Assembly: GCF_036347135.1 (NCBI RefSeq)
Contig: NZ_CP108938.1
Location: forward strand, 6,076,001 to 6,140,000
Direction: 5' to 3'
DNA from: Streptomyces sp. NBC_00775
GTDB taxonomy: Bacteria > Actinomycetota > Actinomycetes > Streptomycetales > Streptomycetaceae
Length of the DNA: 64,000 bases
The notes below the pieces were generated by a model. It made no database searches. It was not told the DNA's origin and saw nothing but the letters and a program-made list of their open reading frames with translations. Below, piece after piece: positions 32,620 to 41,431 of this stretch. The stretch's first letter is position 1. Each line of letters starts with the position of its first letter. The position numbers were made by a program, and so were the translations under genes.

Positions 32620-32908
32620 GAAGGTGTGGGCCGAACTCGCGCCGGATCGCGTGGATCCGTGACCCGGTCGAGCGCGACGCCAAAGAAATAAGAACCGGGG
32701 AAAGAACCAACCCAGCCCCACCGCCCCCGGCGATCACCCGCAGGAGTGAACATCGCCAACTCGGCTGGCGTGAAAGCCGTGTTGTGGTGCAGCGTCGGCG
32801 AAACAACCGCACAGCAAGCGCACAACAAGCGCACACAAGAATTCGGCCCCCGCCGGGACGGCAATCCCAGTGCGAGGGCCTGATCACCAAGGAAGCGAGA
32901 CCTTCCCG

Positions 32909-33751
32909 ATGACTGCACAGCAGCCTAGCGCGCCCCCGCGCGCTCGGTCCGGCCCTTCCGGACCCGGAATCGTCCACGTCACCGAACGCCACCACGAGCA
33001 GTTCACCGTGGTCGGAAACCATCTCGCCCAGCACTCCGAGCTGTCCTTGACGGCGATCGGCCTGGCCACCCACATTCAGTCGCTGCCCAAGGGCACCCCC
33101 GTCGGGATCAAGGCCCTGGCCGTGCGGTTTCCCGAGGGGGAGATCCGGATCGCCGCCGCGCTGAGGGAGTTGGAGGCGCACGGGTATCTGGCCCGCATCA
33201 AGGAGCGGCTGCCGTCCGGACGGGTGGTGACCCGGACGATCTCGTACAACAGGCCACGGCTCGCGACCCCTTCGACTGCGGCTCCCGCGGCCGATACTTC
33301 CGCAGTTCCCGGTCCTCTCGTCGCTCCCGTAGCGCTGCCAGTTGCCCTGGATCCGAAACCCGCGCCGCCGAGCCATCGCCCGGCGGTCGATCTCCTCTCC
33401 GGCCTGCGCGCCCACGACTCACGCCTGCTGCTCACCGAACGGGATGTACACCGTCTGGCCCCGGCCGTCGCCGCCTGGCTGGAGCGAGGCGTGCCCGCCT
33501 CCGTCGTAGAGCGAACGCTGATGACCGGCCTGCCCCAGGAGCCGATCCGGCATCCGGCGCGCTTCCTCGCCCACCGCCTCGTCGCTCTGCTTCCGCCGCC
33601 TCTGCCCGCCGCACCACATCCACGGAGCACGGCCCCTCACGGCTCGCTTCGTCCGGACCCGTTCCAGACCTGCGACGGGTGCGACCGGGCCTTCCGCGCT
33701 CCGGGTCCTGGCCGCTGCCGCGACTGCCGGGCGTGCGGGGCAGCGGCGTAG
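32909..33751 (+). CDS. Helix-turn-helix protein with C-terminal zinc-ribbon-like motif
   Basis: The 280-residue protein starts with a winged-helix region (HSELSLTAIGLATHIQSLPKGTPVGIKALAVRFPEGEIRIAAALRELEAHGYLARI), similar to replication/plasmid-type HTH proteins common in Streptomyces. A Pro/Ala linker, a helical segment (LTERDVHRLAPAVAAWLERGV) and a C-terminal CDGCDRAF...CRDCRACG cysteine cluster follow, which could bind zinc. ATG 32909 has AAGGAAG a little far upstream. It probably binds DNA; targets unknown. Confidence 0.78.
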   Translation: MTAQQPSAPPRARSGPSGPGIVHVTERHHEQFTVVGNHLAQHSELSLTAIGLATHIQSLPKGTPVGIKALAVRFPEGEIRIAAALRELEAHGYLARIKERLPSGRVVTRTISYNRPRLATPSTAAPAADTSAVPGPLVAPVALPVALDPKPAPPSHRPAVDLLSGLRAHDSRLLLTERDVHRLAPAVAAWLERGVPASVVERTLMTGLPQEPIRHPARFLAHRLVALLPPPLPAAPHPRSTAPHGSLRPDPFQTCDGCDRAFRAPGPGRCRDCRACGAAA

Positions 33752-33870
33752 AAAACACCCCGAGCATCGAAATCCCGGAAGTGAGCCCGATGACGAGCGC
33801 TGCCCGAGCACCTCACCGCCGAATTCGCCGGTACGGTACGAAGACCGCCCCATCCGCACCGGAGGTCACC

Positions 33871-34218
33871 GTGAGTGCCCAGACCGACGGCCCGTACGGA
33901 CCGCTGATCCCCATGCCCGAACTCACGCCGGACGCGCTGCGGGCAGCGGTCGCGCGGATCGCGCCAAGCCGGATCCCGGCTCTCACACAGCACCTCTTCG
34001 AAGCCACGACGAACGCGCAGCAGACGCAGAGCCTCGCGCCGCTGCGGGCCTTCGTGCACTCCTGGGCCGTGTTCGTGGCGATCGAACGCCACCCGGAACG
34101 CGCCGCCCGACTGCGTGAACTGGAGCGCATCGTGGATGCGGGAGAGCAGGACCCGGCAGAGGCCATCGCAGAGATCCGCGCGATCCGCGAGACGGCCGAG
34201 GCGGAGGCGGGACTGTGA
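33871..34218 (+). CDS. DUF6247-like protein, candidate antitoxin
   Basis: The 115-residue helical protein reads SAQTDGPYGPLIPMPELTPDALRAAVARIAPSRIPALTQHLFEAT. An FVHSWAVFVAIERHPERAARLRELE segment and an acidic C-terminus follow, matching what I recall of DUF6247 proteins. GTG 33871 is chosen because GGAGGT lies 4 nt upstream; the open frame extends further but lacks such a site. The stop overlaps the GTG of the next gene (GTGA). This tight pairing with a small RelE/ParE-like protein suggests an antitoxin-toxin module, but that is inferred. Confidence 0.75.
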   Translation: MSAQTDGPYGPLIPMPELTPDALRAAVARIAPSRIPALTQHLFEATTNAQQTQSLAPLRAFVHSWAVFVAIERHPERAARLRELERIVDAGEQDPAEAIAEIRAIRETAEAEAGL

Positions 34219-34475
34219 CTGACTGGGCCTGGGACTACAACCCGAGTGCCGAGTACGTCACCGATGGACTGCCGGCAGGTGTGGTGGCAGAGGTGGAGCG
34301 GCTGGCCATCGAACTGGCCGCGCTCGGCCATGATTCCGTGAAGGTCGGGAGACCCCTCGACCGCGAGGGTGGGTTGCGCGAATTCGACATCCTTGCCGGG
34401 CGTGGCTTCATCAGCTTTCTGCCCGTACCCCGCCATGCATGCATCTACGTCTGCAATGTCACCTGGTATGGCTGA
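34215..34475 (+). CDS. Small RelE/ParE-like protein, candidate toxin
   Basis: The 86-residue protein has the order of a RelE/ParE fold: an N-terminal helix (LPAGVVAEVERLAIELAALG), a strand region (REFDILAGRGFISFLPVP) and a final strand IYVCNVTW that resembles the RelE-family C-terminal strand. The GTG start overlaps the stop of the preceding gene by 4 nt. Catalytic residues cannot be confirmed by eye and similarity is weak, so the toxin call rests mainly on size, fold pattern and coupling. Confidence 0.6.
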   Translation: MTDWAWDYNPSAEYVTDGLPAGVVAEVERLAIELAALGHDSVKVGRPLDREGGLREFDILAGRGFISFLPVPRHACIYVCNVTWYG

Positions 34476-34599
34476 TACCTGACCACTTGAGGTCACTCCG
34501 GTCACATCCCGCATACCGTTCCAGGCCCCGAACCGCCCGTTCCCGTTCGATTACAGTGCTGAGCTGTCGGACGTACGGACGGTGCCTCAGGAGGTCTCG

Positions 34600-35715
34600 G
34601 TGGGTGCGACAGCCGGTGCCGTCTGGGGCCGTGCCGAACAGCAGGACTTCCGCAGCCGGGTGCGCGGGACGCTCCTGGGGACCGCCGTCGGCGACGCCCT
34701 GGGCGCGCCGCTCGACGGGCTCAGTCTGGAGGAGATCCGGGAGGCGTACGGCGCGGAGGGCCTCACCGACCTGGCCTTCGGATACGGCAGACGCGGCGCC
34801 GTCACGCACCTCACCCAGCTCACGCTGTTCAGCGTCGACGGGCTGATCCGTGCCCAGGTGCGCCGCGACACCGGCGCCTGGCATCCGCCGACCGACGTCC
34901 ACCGGGCCTACCGCCGCTGGGCGGCCACCCAGAGCGACTGGGGGCCCGACGAGCGCCGTAAGGACGACGGCTGGCTGGCCCGCGAGGAATGGCTGTACGC
35001 CCGCCGCGACCCGGCCCGGTCCTGTCTGCTCGGCCTCGGTGACGAGACCATGGGCACGCCGGACGCGCCCAAGAACCCCGGCGAGCCCGGGCCCGAGGCC
35101 GCCGCCCGCTCCGCGCCCTTCGGGCTCCTCGTCGGCTGGGAGCCGCAGCTCGTGGTGCAGCTCGCCGTGGAGTGCGCGGCGCAGACCCACGGCCATCCCA
35201 CCGCGTACCTGTCGGCGGGCGCGTACGCCGTGATCGTGCACGCGCTGGCCCGGGGCGAGAGCCTCGACGGGGGCGTGCAGCGGGCGCTGGCGGTGCTTGC
35301 CGCGCGGCCGGGGCACGAGCCCGTCACCGACGCGCTCCAGCACGCGCTGGGCGCCGTGCGGCAGGGGATGCCGTCGCCGGGGCGGGTGGAGGAGCTCGCC
35401 GGGGACGGTACGGCGGAGGGGGTGCTGGCGGTCGCGGTGTACTGCGCGCTGGTCGGGGAGGACATCCGGCACGGGTTGTGCCTCGCGGTGAACCAGGGTG
35501 GGGCCTCCGGTGTGGCGGGGGCGCTCACCGGGGGGCTGCTGGGCGCCCTGCACGGCGAGACTGCGCTCCCGCCGGCCTGGCTGGCCGAGCTGGAGGGCCG
35601 TCCCACCATCCTCGTCCTCGCCGACGACTTCGCGATGGAGATGACCCAGGGACCGGCCCTCCACGGCCCGGGCGGCTCCTCACCGGGCTGGCTGGCCCGC
35701 TACCCACGGGGCTGA
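34600..35715 (+). CDS. ADP-ribosylglycohydrolase homologue lacking usual metal ligands
   Basis: The 371-residue protein keeps the ARH/DraG framework: FRSRVRGTLLGTAVGDALGAPLDGLSLEEIREAYG, TQLTLFSVDGLIRA, and EGVLAVAVYCALVGEDIRHGLCLAVNQGGASGVAGALTGGLLGALHG. Active family members have a DDT motif before the TQ and a GGDTDT motif before the final glycine helix, which bind two magnesium ions. Here these read VTHLTQLT and NQGGASGVAG, so the acidic ligands are missing. It may be an inactive ADP-ribose-binding protein. GTG 34600 is chosen for the AGGAGG 5 nt upstream. Confidence 0.85.
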   Translation: MGATAGAVWGRAEQQDFRSRVRGTLLGTAVGDALGAPLDGLSLEEIREAYGAEGLTDLAFGYGRRGAVTHLTQLTLFSVDGLIRAQVRRDTGAWHPPTDVHRAYRRWAATQSDWGPDERRKDDGWLAREEWLYARRDPARSCLLGLGDETMGTPDAPKNPGEPGPEAAARSAPFGLLVGWEPQLVVQLAVECAAQTHGHPTAYLSAGAYAVIVHALARGESLDGGVQRALAVLAARPGHEPVTDALQHALGAVRQGMPSPGRVEELAGDGTAEGVLAVAVYCALVGEDIRHGLCLAVNQGGASGVAGALTGGLLGALHGETALPPAWLAELEGRPTILVLADDFAMEMTQGPALHGPGGSSPGWLARYPRG

Positions 35716-35724
35716 CACCGAGGG

Positions 35725-35793
35725 GTTCCCCGCGCCCCTTTTAGGGGTGCGGGGAACTGCGCAATCTTTTAGACCGGCCCCCACTCACCCGCA
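35725..35793. repeat. Dispersed intergenic hairpin repeat, copy a
   Basis: GTTCCCCGCGCCCC and GGGGTGCGGGGAAC pair around TTTTA. The sequence continues TGCGCAATCTTTTAGACCGGCCCCCACTC, which recurs almost unchanged after the copies at 37652 and 59450. It fills the gap between two converging genes and probably terminates both. Confidence 0.85.
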
Positions 35794-35827
35794 GTCGACA
35801 AACAACCCCCACCCAACCGTCCCCGCG

Positions 35828-37568
35828 TCACGCGGACTCGCGCCACCGGTTGGTGATCGGGAGGCGGCGGTCCTTGCCGAAGACCTTGGGGGAGATCTTC
35901 GTGCCCGGCGGGAACTGCCGTCGCTTGTACTCCGCGGCGTCGACCATCCGAAGTATCCGGGTGACCAGCCCGGCGTCGTAGCCCGCCGCCACGATCGCCT
36001 CGCGCCCCTCGTCGCGGTCGACGTAGCGCGAGAGGATCGGGTCCAGCACGGCGTAGTCGGGCAGGGAGTCCGTGTCGACCTGGCCCGGCCGCAGCTCGGC
36101 GCTGGGTGGCTTGTTGAGGGAGTTCTCCGGGATCGGCGGGGTGTGGCCGCGTTCCCGTGCGGTCCGGTTGCGCCAGCGGGCCAGGGCGAAGACGGAGGTC
36201 TTGTAGACGTCCTTGATCGGTGCGTAGGCGCCCACCGAGTCGCCGTACAGCGTGGAGTAACCCACCGCGAGCTCGCTCTTGTTGCCGGACGCGAGCACGA
36301 TGTGCCCCTCCTGGTTGGACAGCGACATGAGCACCGTGCCGCGCAGCCGTGACTGAAGGTTCTCCTCGGCGAGGCCGGTCAGCCCGAGCGATCCCATGTA
36401 CGCGTCGAACATCGGCGCGATCGGTATGGTCCGGAGGTTCAGCCCGGTCAGTCGGGCCAGTTCCTGCGCGTCGGCGACCGAGTGCTCCGAGGAGTACGCG
36501 GACGGCATGGCCACCCCGTGCACGTTGGCCGCCCCCACGGCGTCGCAGGCGAGGGCGGCGACCAGGGCCGAGTCGATACCGCCGGACAGCCCGATCAGCA
36601 CGCTGCGGAAGCCGTTCTTGGCGACATACCCGCGCAGGCCCACGACCAGCGCGGTGTACATCTCCTCGTCGTCATCGAGGCGCGCCACGTGCCCGCCGGG
36701 GCCGGGCGCCCGGACCTCGTACGACGGCAGCGGCTCGGCCGAGATCGTACGGTGGTCGACCACCAGCCCGTCCCCGACCGCACCGCTCGGCGGTTCCTCG
36801 GCGGCGGCCGGGAGCTCCAGGTCGACCAGTGTGCAGCCCTCCTCGAACTGCCGTGCCCGGGCGATGACTTCACCCTGCGCCGACACCACGACGGAGTCGC
36901 CGTCGAAGACCAGTTCGTCCCGGCCGCCCGTCATCGTCAGGTAGGCCACCGTGCAGCCGGCCTCCCGGGCCCTCCTGCGGATCACTTCCAGGCGGTCGCC
37001 GTGCTTGTCGGTCTCGTACGGCGAGCCGTTGATGGAGAGCAGCAGACCTGCCCCGGCGGCCCGGGCGGCCAGGCGCGCGGCCGCCGTCCTGCCACAGGTC
37101 CTCGCAGATCGCCAGGGCGACGTCGATGCCGCGCACGCGTACGACGGGGAGCGTGTCGCCGGGCACGAAGTACCGGACCTCGTCGAAGACTCCGTAGTTC
37201 TGCAGGTGGTGCTTCGCGAGGCGCAGTACGGCCTTGCCGTGGTGCAGGACGGCGGCGGCGTTCTGTGGTGCGCCGGGGCGTGCCTCGCTGCGGTCTACGT
37301 AGCCGACGACGACCGGGAGTTCGCCGTACCCCTCGTTGGCCAGTCGCTTCGCGAGGGCGTTCAGCGCGGTGCGGCTCGCTTCCACGAAGGAGGGCCGCAG
37401 TGCGAGGTCCTCCAGGGGGAAGCCGGTCAACGTCATCTCGGGGAACGCCACCAGGTGGGCTCCGCGTTCGGCCGCGTGCCGGGTCCAGCGCACGATCGAC
37501 TCCGCGTTCCCGACGAGGTCGCCGACCGTCGAGTCGATCTGGTTCATGGCGAGGCGAAGTTGAGGCAC
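35828..37568 (-). pseudogene. nadE: Glutamine-dependent NAD+ synthetase, broken by a one-base frameshift
   Basis: Two adjacent frames together make one NadE. The 5' part (37568 to about 37075) encodes the glutaminase (CN-hydrolase) domain with Glu in FPEMTLTGFPLEDL, Lys in LAKHHLQNYGVFDE and Cys in AICEDLWQDGG. Immediately after DGG the frame shifts, and the synthetase half continues in the next frame: SINGSPYETDK, then SGGIDSALVAALACDAVG, HIVLASGNKSELAVGYSTLYGD and a C-terminal KISPKVFGKDRR. The span is 1741 nt, one base more than a multiple of three. Removing one base in the GC-rich run at about 37075-37085 restores about 579 residues. It is either a sequencing error or a true null allele. 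Confidence 0.88.
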
Positions 37569-37628
37569 CTGCCCACTGTAATCGTCACACCGACGCAATG
37601 GGGTTCGATCCGCGCCCCTGAAAGTCGT

Positions 37629-37723
37629 CTGCGGGGCGGTGGGGGCCGTTCGCGCAGTTCCCCGCGCCCCTTTAGGGGCGCGGGGAACTGCGCAATCTTT
37701 TGGACCAGCCCCCACCCACCCGC
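37629..37723. repeat. Dispersed intergenic hairpin repeat, copy b
   Basis: The core is a perfect 19-bp inverted repeat: GCGCAGTTCCCCGCGCCCC (37652-37670) and its complement (37675-37693) around TTTA. Outer arms (CTGCGGGGCGGTGGGGGCC and a CCCCCACCCACCCGCAG segment) extend the pairing imperfectly. It sits between the symporter 3' end and the nadE start. Confidence 0.9.
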
Positions 37724-37750
37724 AGCCGAACGAACAACCAAACCAACCAA

Positions 37751-39319
37751 CTAAACGCCGGACGGGCTCGCCGTATCCGCCCCGTCCGCCTGGGTCGGGA
37801 TCGCCAACCCCATCGCCCCGCCGTCGTCATCGGTGTTGATCTTCTCGATGATCGCGTCCCGCTCAGGCGTGTCCTCGGGCTTCAGGAAGCCGATGAGGAT
37901 GTACAGGACGAGGGAGATGGCCATGGGGACGGAGACCTGGTACTCCAGCTTCACATCGGTGCGCTGGGAGAAGTCCAGGTTGTAGTTGACGAAGAAGAAG
38001 GCGAGCAGGCCGCAGGCCCAGCTGGTCAGGGCCGCCGTCGGGCCGGACTTACGGAACGGACGGAGCAGGCCCAGGATGAACGGGATCGCGATCGGGCCCA
38101 TGAGCCCGGCCACCCACTTGATGACGACGGTGATGATGTCCTTGAAGGCGGGGGAGTTGACCTGCGTCGCCACGGCCATGGAGAAGCCGAGGAAGGCGAC
38201 CGTCGTGACGCGCCCCGCGATCAGACCGGCCCGGGTGTCCCAGGCCCGCGCGGCCTTCGACAGCACCGGCGCCACGTCGCGGGTGAAGACGGCCGCGATG
38301 GCGTTGGCGTCCGAGGAGCACATGGCCATCGTGTGGGAGAAGAAGCCGACGACCACCAGGCCCAACAGGCCGTGGGGGAGGAGCTGTTCGGTCATCAGGC
38401 CGTACGCGTCCGACCCGTCGGGCTTCTTCGCCGTCACCAGCAGCGGCGACAGCCACATGGGGATGAAGAGGATCACCGGCCAGACGAACCACAGCCCTGC
38501 GGAGAGGAAGGCGGACCGCGTTGCCTGCTTGGCACTGCCCGTCGCCATGTAGCGCTGGGCCTGGTTCCACATGCCGCCGTTGTACTCGAACAGCTTGATG
38601 AAGAGATAGGCGATGAAGAACACCGTCAGATACGGGCCCGCGAAACCGTCCGCGTGACCGTTCAGCTTCGGCGAGTCCAGCGCCTTGGACAGGCCGCCCT
38701 GGTCGGAGATCTTGTTCAGCGCGATGACCAGCATCGAGACACCGGCCAGCAACTGGATGACGAACTGGCCGAGTTCGGTGAGCGCGTCGGCCCACAGCCC
38801 GCCGATCGTGCAGTACACGGCCGTGATGCTGCCGGTGATGAGGATGCCCTGGGTGAGGGTGACCCCGGTGAAGACGGTGAGCAGGGTCGAGATCGCGGCC
38901 CACTTCGCGCCGACGTCCACGATCTTCAGCAGCATGCCGGACCAGGCGAGCGCCTGCTGCGTCGGCACGTTGTAGCGGTCCTTGAGGTACTCCAGGGGTG
39001 AGGCGACGTGCAGTCGCGAGCGCAGCCTGTTGAGGCGGGGCGCGAACGCCTTGGCGCCGATGGCCACGCCGATGGCGATGGGCAGCGCCCAGGTGACATA
39101 CGACGTGATGCCGTACGTGTACGCGATGCCGGCGTATCCGGTGAACATCACCGCGCTGTAGCCCGACATGTGGTGCGAGATGCCGGACAGCCACCACGGC
39201 ATCTTGCCGCCCGCGGTGAAGAAGTCGCTGACATCGTCCACACGCTTGTGGGACCAGACGCCGATCGCGGTCATGACGCCGAAGTACGCGACCAGGACGG
39301 CCCAGTCGAGACCGTTCAT
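37751..39319 (-). CDS. Sodium:solute symporter family transporter
   Basis: The 522-residue membrane protein has about 12-13 spans. It begins MNGLDWAVLVAYFGVMTAIGVWSHKRVDDVSDFFTAGGKMPWWLSGISHHMSGYSAVMFTGYAGIAYTYG, the SSS-family start, and contains YLKDRYNVPTQQALAWSG, GGLWADALTELGQFVIQLL and FSHTMAMCSSDANAIAAVFTRDV. It resembles SGLT/proline-type symporters; the substrate is likely a sugar or small acid but is not readable. ATG 39319 follows GGAGG. No adjacent catabolic gene indicates its substrate. Confidence 0.92.
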   Translation of the reverse strand: MNGLDWAVLVAYFGVMTAIGVWSHKRVDDVSDFFTAGGKMPWWLSGISHHMSGYSAVMFTGYAGIAYTYGITSYVTWALPIAIGVAIGAKAFAPRLNRLRSRLHVASPLEYLKDRYNVPTQQALAWSGMLLKIVDVGAKWAAISTLLTVFTGVTLTQGILITGSITAVYCTIGGLWADALTELGQFVIQLLAGVSMLVIALNKISDQGGLSKALDSPKLNGHADGFAGPYLTVFFIAYLFIKLFEYNGGMWNQAQRYMATGSAKQATRSAFLSAGLWFVWPVILFIPMWLSPLLVTAKKPDGSDAYGLMTEQLLPHGLLGLVVVGFFSHTMAMCSSDANAIAAVFTRDVAPVLSKAARAWDTRAGLIAGRVTTVAFLGFSMAVATQVNSPAFKDIITVVIKWVAGLMGPIAIPFILGLLRPFRKSGPTAALTSWACGLLAFFFVNYNLDFSQRTDVKLEYQVSVPMAISLVLYILIGFLKPEDTPERDAIIEKINTDDDGGAMGLAIPTQADGADTASPSGV

Positions 39320-39832
39320 GTGCCCCCTCCAGGGGTCCGCCTTGTGAACTTGCAGATACCGGACGGCACTTCGCCAGTACGTGCATGGGCGGCGCCCCCG
39401 TTGCGGGAGCGGGGACTTCGGGGATTGAACCGCTGGTCCGACCAGCCGGTCAAGACCTCCTGCGGTCACAGATATGAACACAGATCAGAAAGCAGAACGA
39501 TTTTGCTTCGCCTTTACCTGTACGGCTGTTGTCGTGCTCGTGACGTGGAACACACGATGAGCGGGCACTTCGTCAGACCCACAGCAACAACGCCAAGCAG
39601 CAACGACAAGAAGCAACGACAAGCGGCAATGGCAAGCAGTGGAAGTAAGCAGCAACAACAAGTCGACGGCCGTGCGGGATGCGGGTCCCGTACGCCTGAG
39701 AAGGGAGCGCCGGCGCGCCAACCCCGGCCGTGGGGACCAACGGAACGGTCGAATCTATGCCCCGCCAGGCTTCGATGAGGCACCTGACCTGGGATTATCG
39801 GGTGCCAGTCGACGTGTGTGGTGTGAGGGGAT
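39320..39832. other. 513-bp gene-free region with A-rich 13-bp tandem repeat
   Basis: The stretch is lower in GC than its surroundings. At 39598-39636 it holds three imperfect tandem 13-mers (GCAACGACAAG-like), with more CAGCAACAAC runs on both sides. Short frames on both strands (for example ATG 39557 on plus) have no ribosome site and non-protein-like composition. It contains the promoters of the symporter and possibly an untranslated RNA, but no known RNA fold was recognised. Confidence 0.5.
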
Positions 39833-40105
39833 TCAGTCGTGCTCTTCCTCCTCGGATTCCATGCGCCGGATTCCCTCGTGGGTGAGGGTGACCATCGCGG
39901 GGGTGTTGCCCGGGTCCCAGTCGACGGTGATCAGGCCTTCGCCCGCCAGGTAGGTGCAGGCGGCTGCCAGGTCCTCTTCCGGTACGTGGAGGTCGTGCCG
40001 CAGCTGTGCCCCGGTGATGCCGAGGAGGCGGTTGCCTTCGACGGCTTTGTACAGGACCTGGAGCACCTGTTCGCGGTAGGTCTTGCGTTCCCGCAGTGTG
40101 GCCAT
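39833..40105 (-). CDS. Small winged-helix-like hypothetical protein
   Basis: The 90-residue protein reads MATLRERKTYREQVLQVLYKAVEGNRLLGITGAQLRHDLHVPEEDLAAACTYLAGEGLITVDWDPGNTPAMVTLTHEGIRRM and ends in an acidic tail. The helix-helix-turn-helix-wing pattern is typical of small winged-helix proteins, so DNA binding or protein contact is plausible. It is last in a run of four small same-strand genes. No named family recognised. Confidence 0.78.
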   Translation of the reverse strand: MATLRERKTYREQVLQVLYKAVEGNRLLGITGAQLRHDLHVPEEDLAAACTYLAGEGLITVDWDPGNTPAMVTLTHEGIRRMESEEEEHD

Positions 40106-40151
40106 GACCGCGTCCTCTCGTGTGCGGGGATGGGCTCCGGGCCCGGGGCTC

Positions 40152-40430
40152 TCAGATCTCGTCGGAGTGGGCGCCCGCGCCGGCAGGGGTCCGGCTGGCG
40201 GCCAGCCAGGAGCGGGCGGGGCCGGCGGGTGCTGCCGTGTCCACGGTGAGGTGGAGGCGAGTGTCGCCGTCGAAGCCGGGATAGCTGCGCTGTTCCGCTC
40301 CGGCGAAGCAGTGACGAAGCGCTTCCGCGACCGCGCGGGCGGCTTCGGGCGTGTGCGCGATGATCCGGACCTCGGCGTACCCGAGCGACGGCGGTACCTG
40401 GGCCTGGGTCTCGTTCTCTATGTACTTCAC
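40152..40430 (-). CDS. Hypothetical alpha/beta protein
   Basis: The 92-residue product starts at GTG 40430, preceded by GGGAGG (KYIENETQAQVPPSLGYAEVRIIAHTPEAARAVAEALRHCF). It continues QRSYPGFDGDTRLHLTVDTA. The alternation of strands and helix (EVRIIAHTPEAARAVAEALR) suggests a small ferredoxin-like fold. The family is not recognised. It lies 46 bp before the winged-helix-like gene and 104 bp after the small membrane-protein gene. Confidence 0.7.
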   Translation of the reverse strand: MKYIENETQAQVPPSLGYAEVRIIAHTPEAARAVAEALRHCFAGAEQRSYPGFDGDTRLHLTVDTAAPAGPARSWLAASRTPAGAGAHSDEI

Positions 40431-40534
40431 GTGGGCGTCCTCCCTTTCGGAGTGGGCGAGAAGCCGGCGGGTGGGGGCGCCGTGGCGCCCCGCCCGCTGC
40501 CCCGGGTCGGAGGAAGGTCTGTTCGGTCTGTTCC

Positions 40535-40723
40535 TCACCGGCCGGCATTCGTGCGGTGGGCTCGACGACTGGTGTCGTCCGGCAGGCCGGGAGGTCTCGG
40601 CAGGGGGTCGCTGAAGTGGTAGGCCGCGATCCGCGCGTCGTGCTGGGCGTTCAGCAGGTGGATCCAGAGCATTCCGACGCCGATGGCCACGATGATCAGC
40701 GCGACGAGGACGATGGTCTCCAT
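40535..40723 (-). CDS. Small single-span membrane protein
   Basis: The 62-residue protein has one N-terminal membrane span (METIVLVALIIVAIGVGMLWIHLLNA), then a basic, proline-rich cytoplasmic tail (DPLPRPPGLPDDTSRRAHRTNAGR). ATG 40723 has GGAGG at good spacing; an alternative GTG at 40732 overlaps the end of the DUF5994 gene. The position right behind that gene suggests co-translation. Function unknown. Confidence 0.75.
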   Translation of the reverse strand: METIVLVALIIVAIGVGMLWIHLLNAQHDARIAAYHFSDPLPRPPGLPDDTSRRAHRTNAGR

Positions 40724-40728
40724 GTCGC

Positions 40729-41304
40729 TCACCTCCAGGTGCTATCGGGCAGCGGGAGGGCGCTTCGTCCCATCGGGTACCCGAAGGGGGACATGCAGGC
40801 CCCGCCTTCGCCCTCCCAGGTGGCTTCCCGGCGCGCGGCGTCGCGGATGCCGTGCCTGACGGCGGCTTCGTCGGCCATCAGGACGCCGGCGGTGAGGACG
40901 CTGCCGGGGATCGCGGCGGCGGCCATCAGGCGGGCCGCGGCGGCGGGCTCGGTCTCGGGCGGGATGACGAGGAGGTCCCAGCGCCCCACGGTGTAGGAGA
41001 GCAGGATCAGCTTGTCGGGGTCCTGTTCGGTGAACCAGGCCACGTGCAGCGTGCGCCCGTCCACGGGCACCGTGTGGGGGATGACCGGCCAGCGGGTGGG
41101 GTTCACGGTGACGCGGGTGATGCGCCCCCAGGGTTCCTCCAGGGCGGCGGCGAGCGGTGGGAGCTCGGCTGCGAGGTCGCGGGAGTAGGGCCACCAGGCA
41201 CCGTCCAGCTGGCCGGCGAGGGTGGTCTTCGGGGTGAGGGACAAGCGTGCCGGGAGCTCTGCGGCGAGGTCGCGGGGCGTGGTCCGGTCGAGGGTCGTGG
41301 TCAT
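40729..41304 (-). CDS. DUF5994-like protein
   Basis: The 191-residue protein contains LPARLSLTPKTTLAGQLDGAWWPYSRDLAAELPPLAAALEEPWGRITRVTVNPTRWPVIPH and VAWFTEQDPDKLILLSYTVGRWDLLVIPPET. The DGAWWPYSRDL and RWDLLVIPPE segments match DUF5994-type proteins common in Streptomyces, whose role is unknown. It is first in the four-gene run (41304 down to 39833). Beyond its start, 41305-41431 contains only promoter-like DNA. Confidence 0.85.
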   Translation of the reverse strand: MTTTLDRTTPRDLAAELPARLSLTPKTTLAGQLDGAWWPYSRDLAAELPPLAAALEEPWGRITRVTVNPTRWPVIPHTVPVDGRTLHVAWFTEQDPDKLILLSYTVGRWDLLVIPPETEPAAAARLMAAAAIPGSVLTAGVLMADEAAVRHGIRDAARREATWEGEGGACMSPFGYPMGRSALPLPDSTWR

Positions 41305-41431
41305 GATGCGGACCTGCCCCCGGACTGCCCGTCGGCAGTCCGGTTTTTAGGCGATCGCCGGAAATGACACCCGCGTGAAAGCGGATGCGCGAAGTACTTC
41401 CGGTGCTTTCACTGTACGCCTGTTCGATGGG

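Noticed and set aside
37535..37620. T-arm-like GGTTCGATCC suggesting a tRNA near 37600
   Set aside because: No matching acceptor stem, D-arm or anticodon arm can be formed in the preceding 80 bases.
39557..39778. Possible 73-residue gene on the plus strand upstream of the symporter
   Set aside because: No ribosome site, A-rich repeat origin and composition unlike a folded protein.
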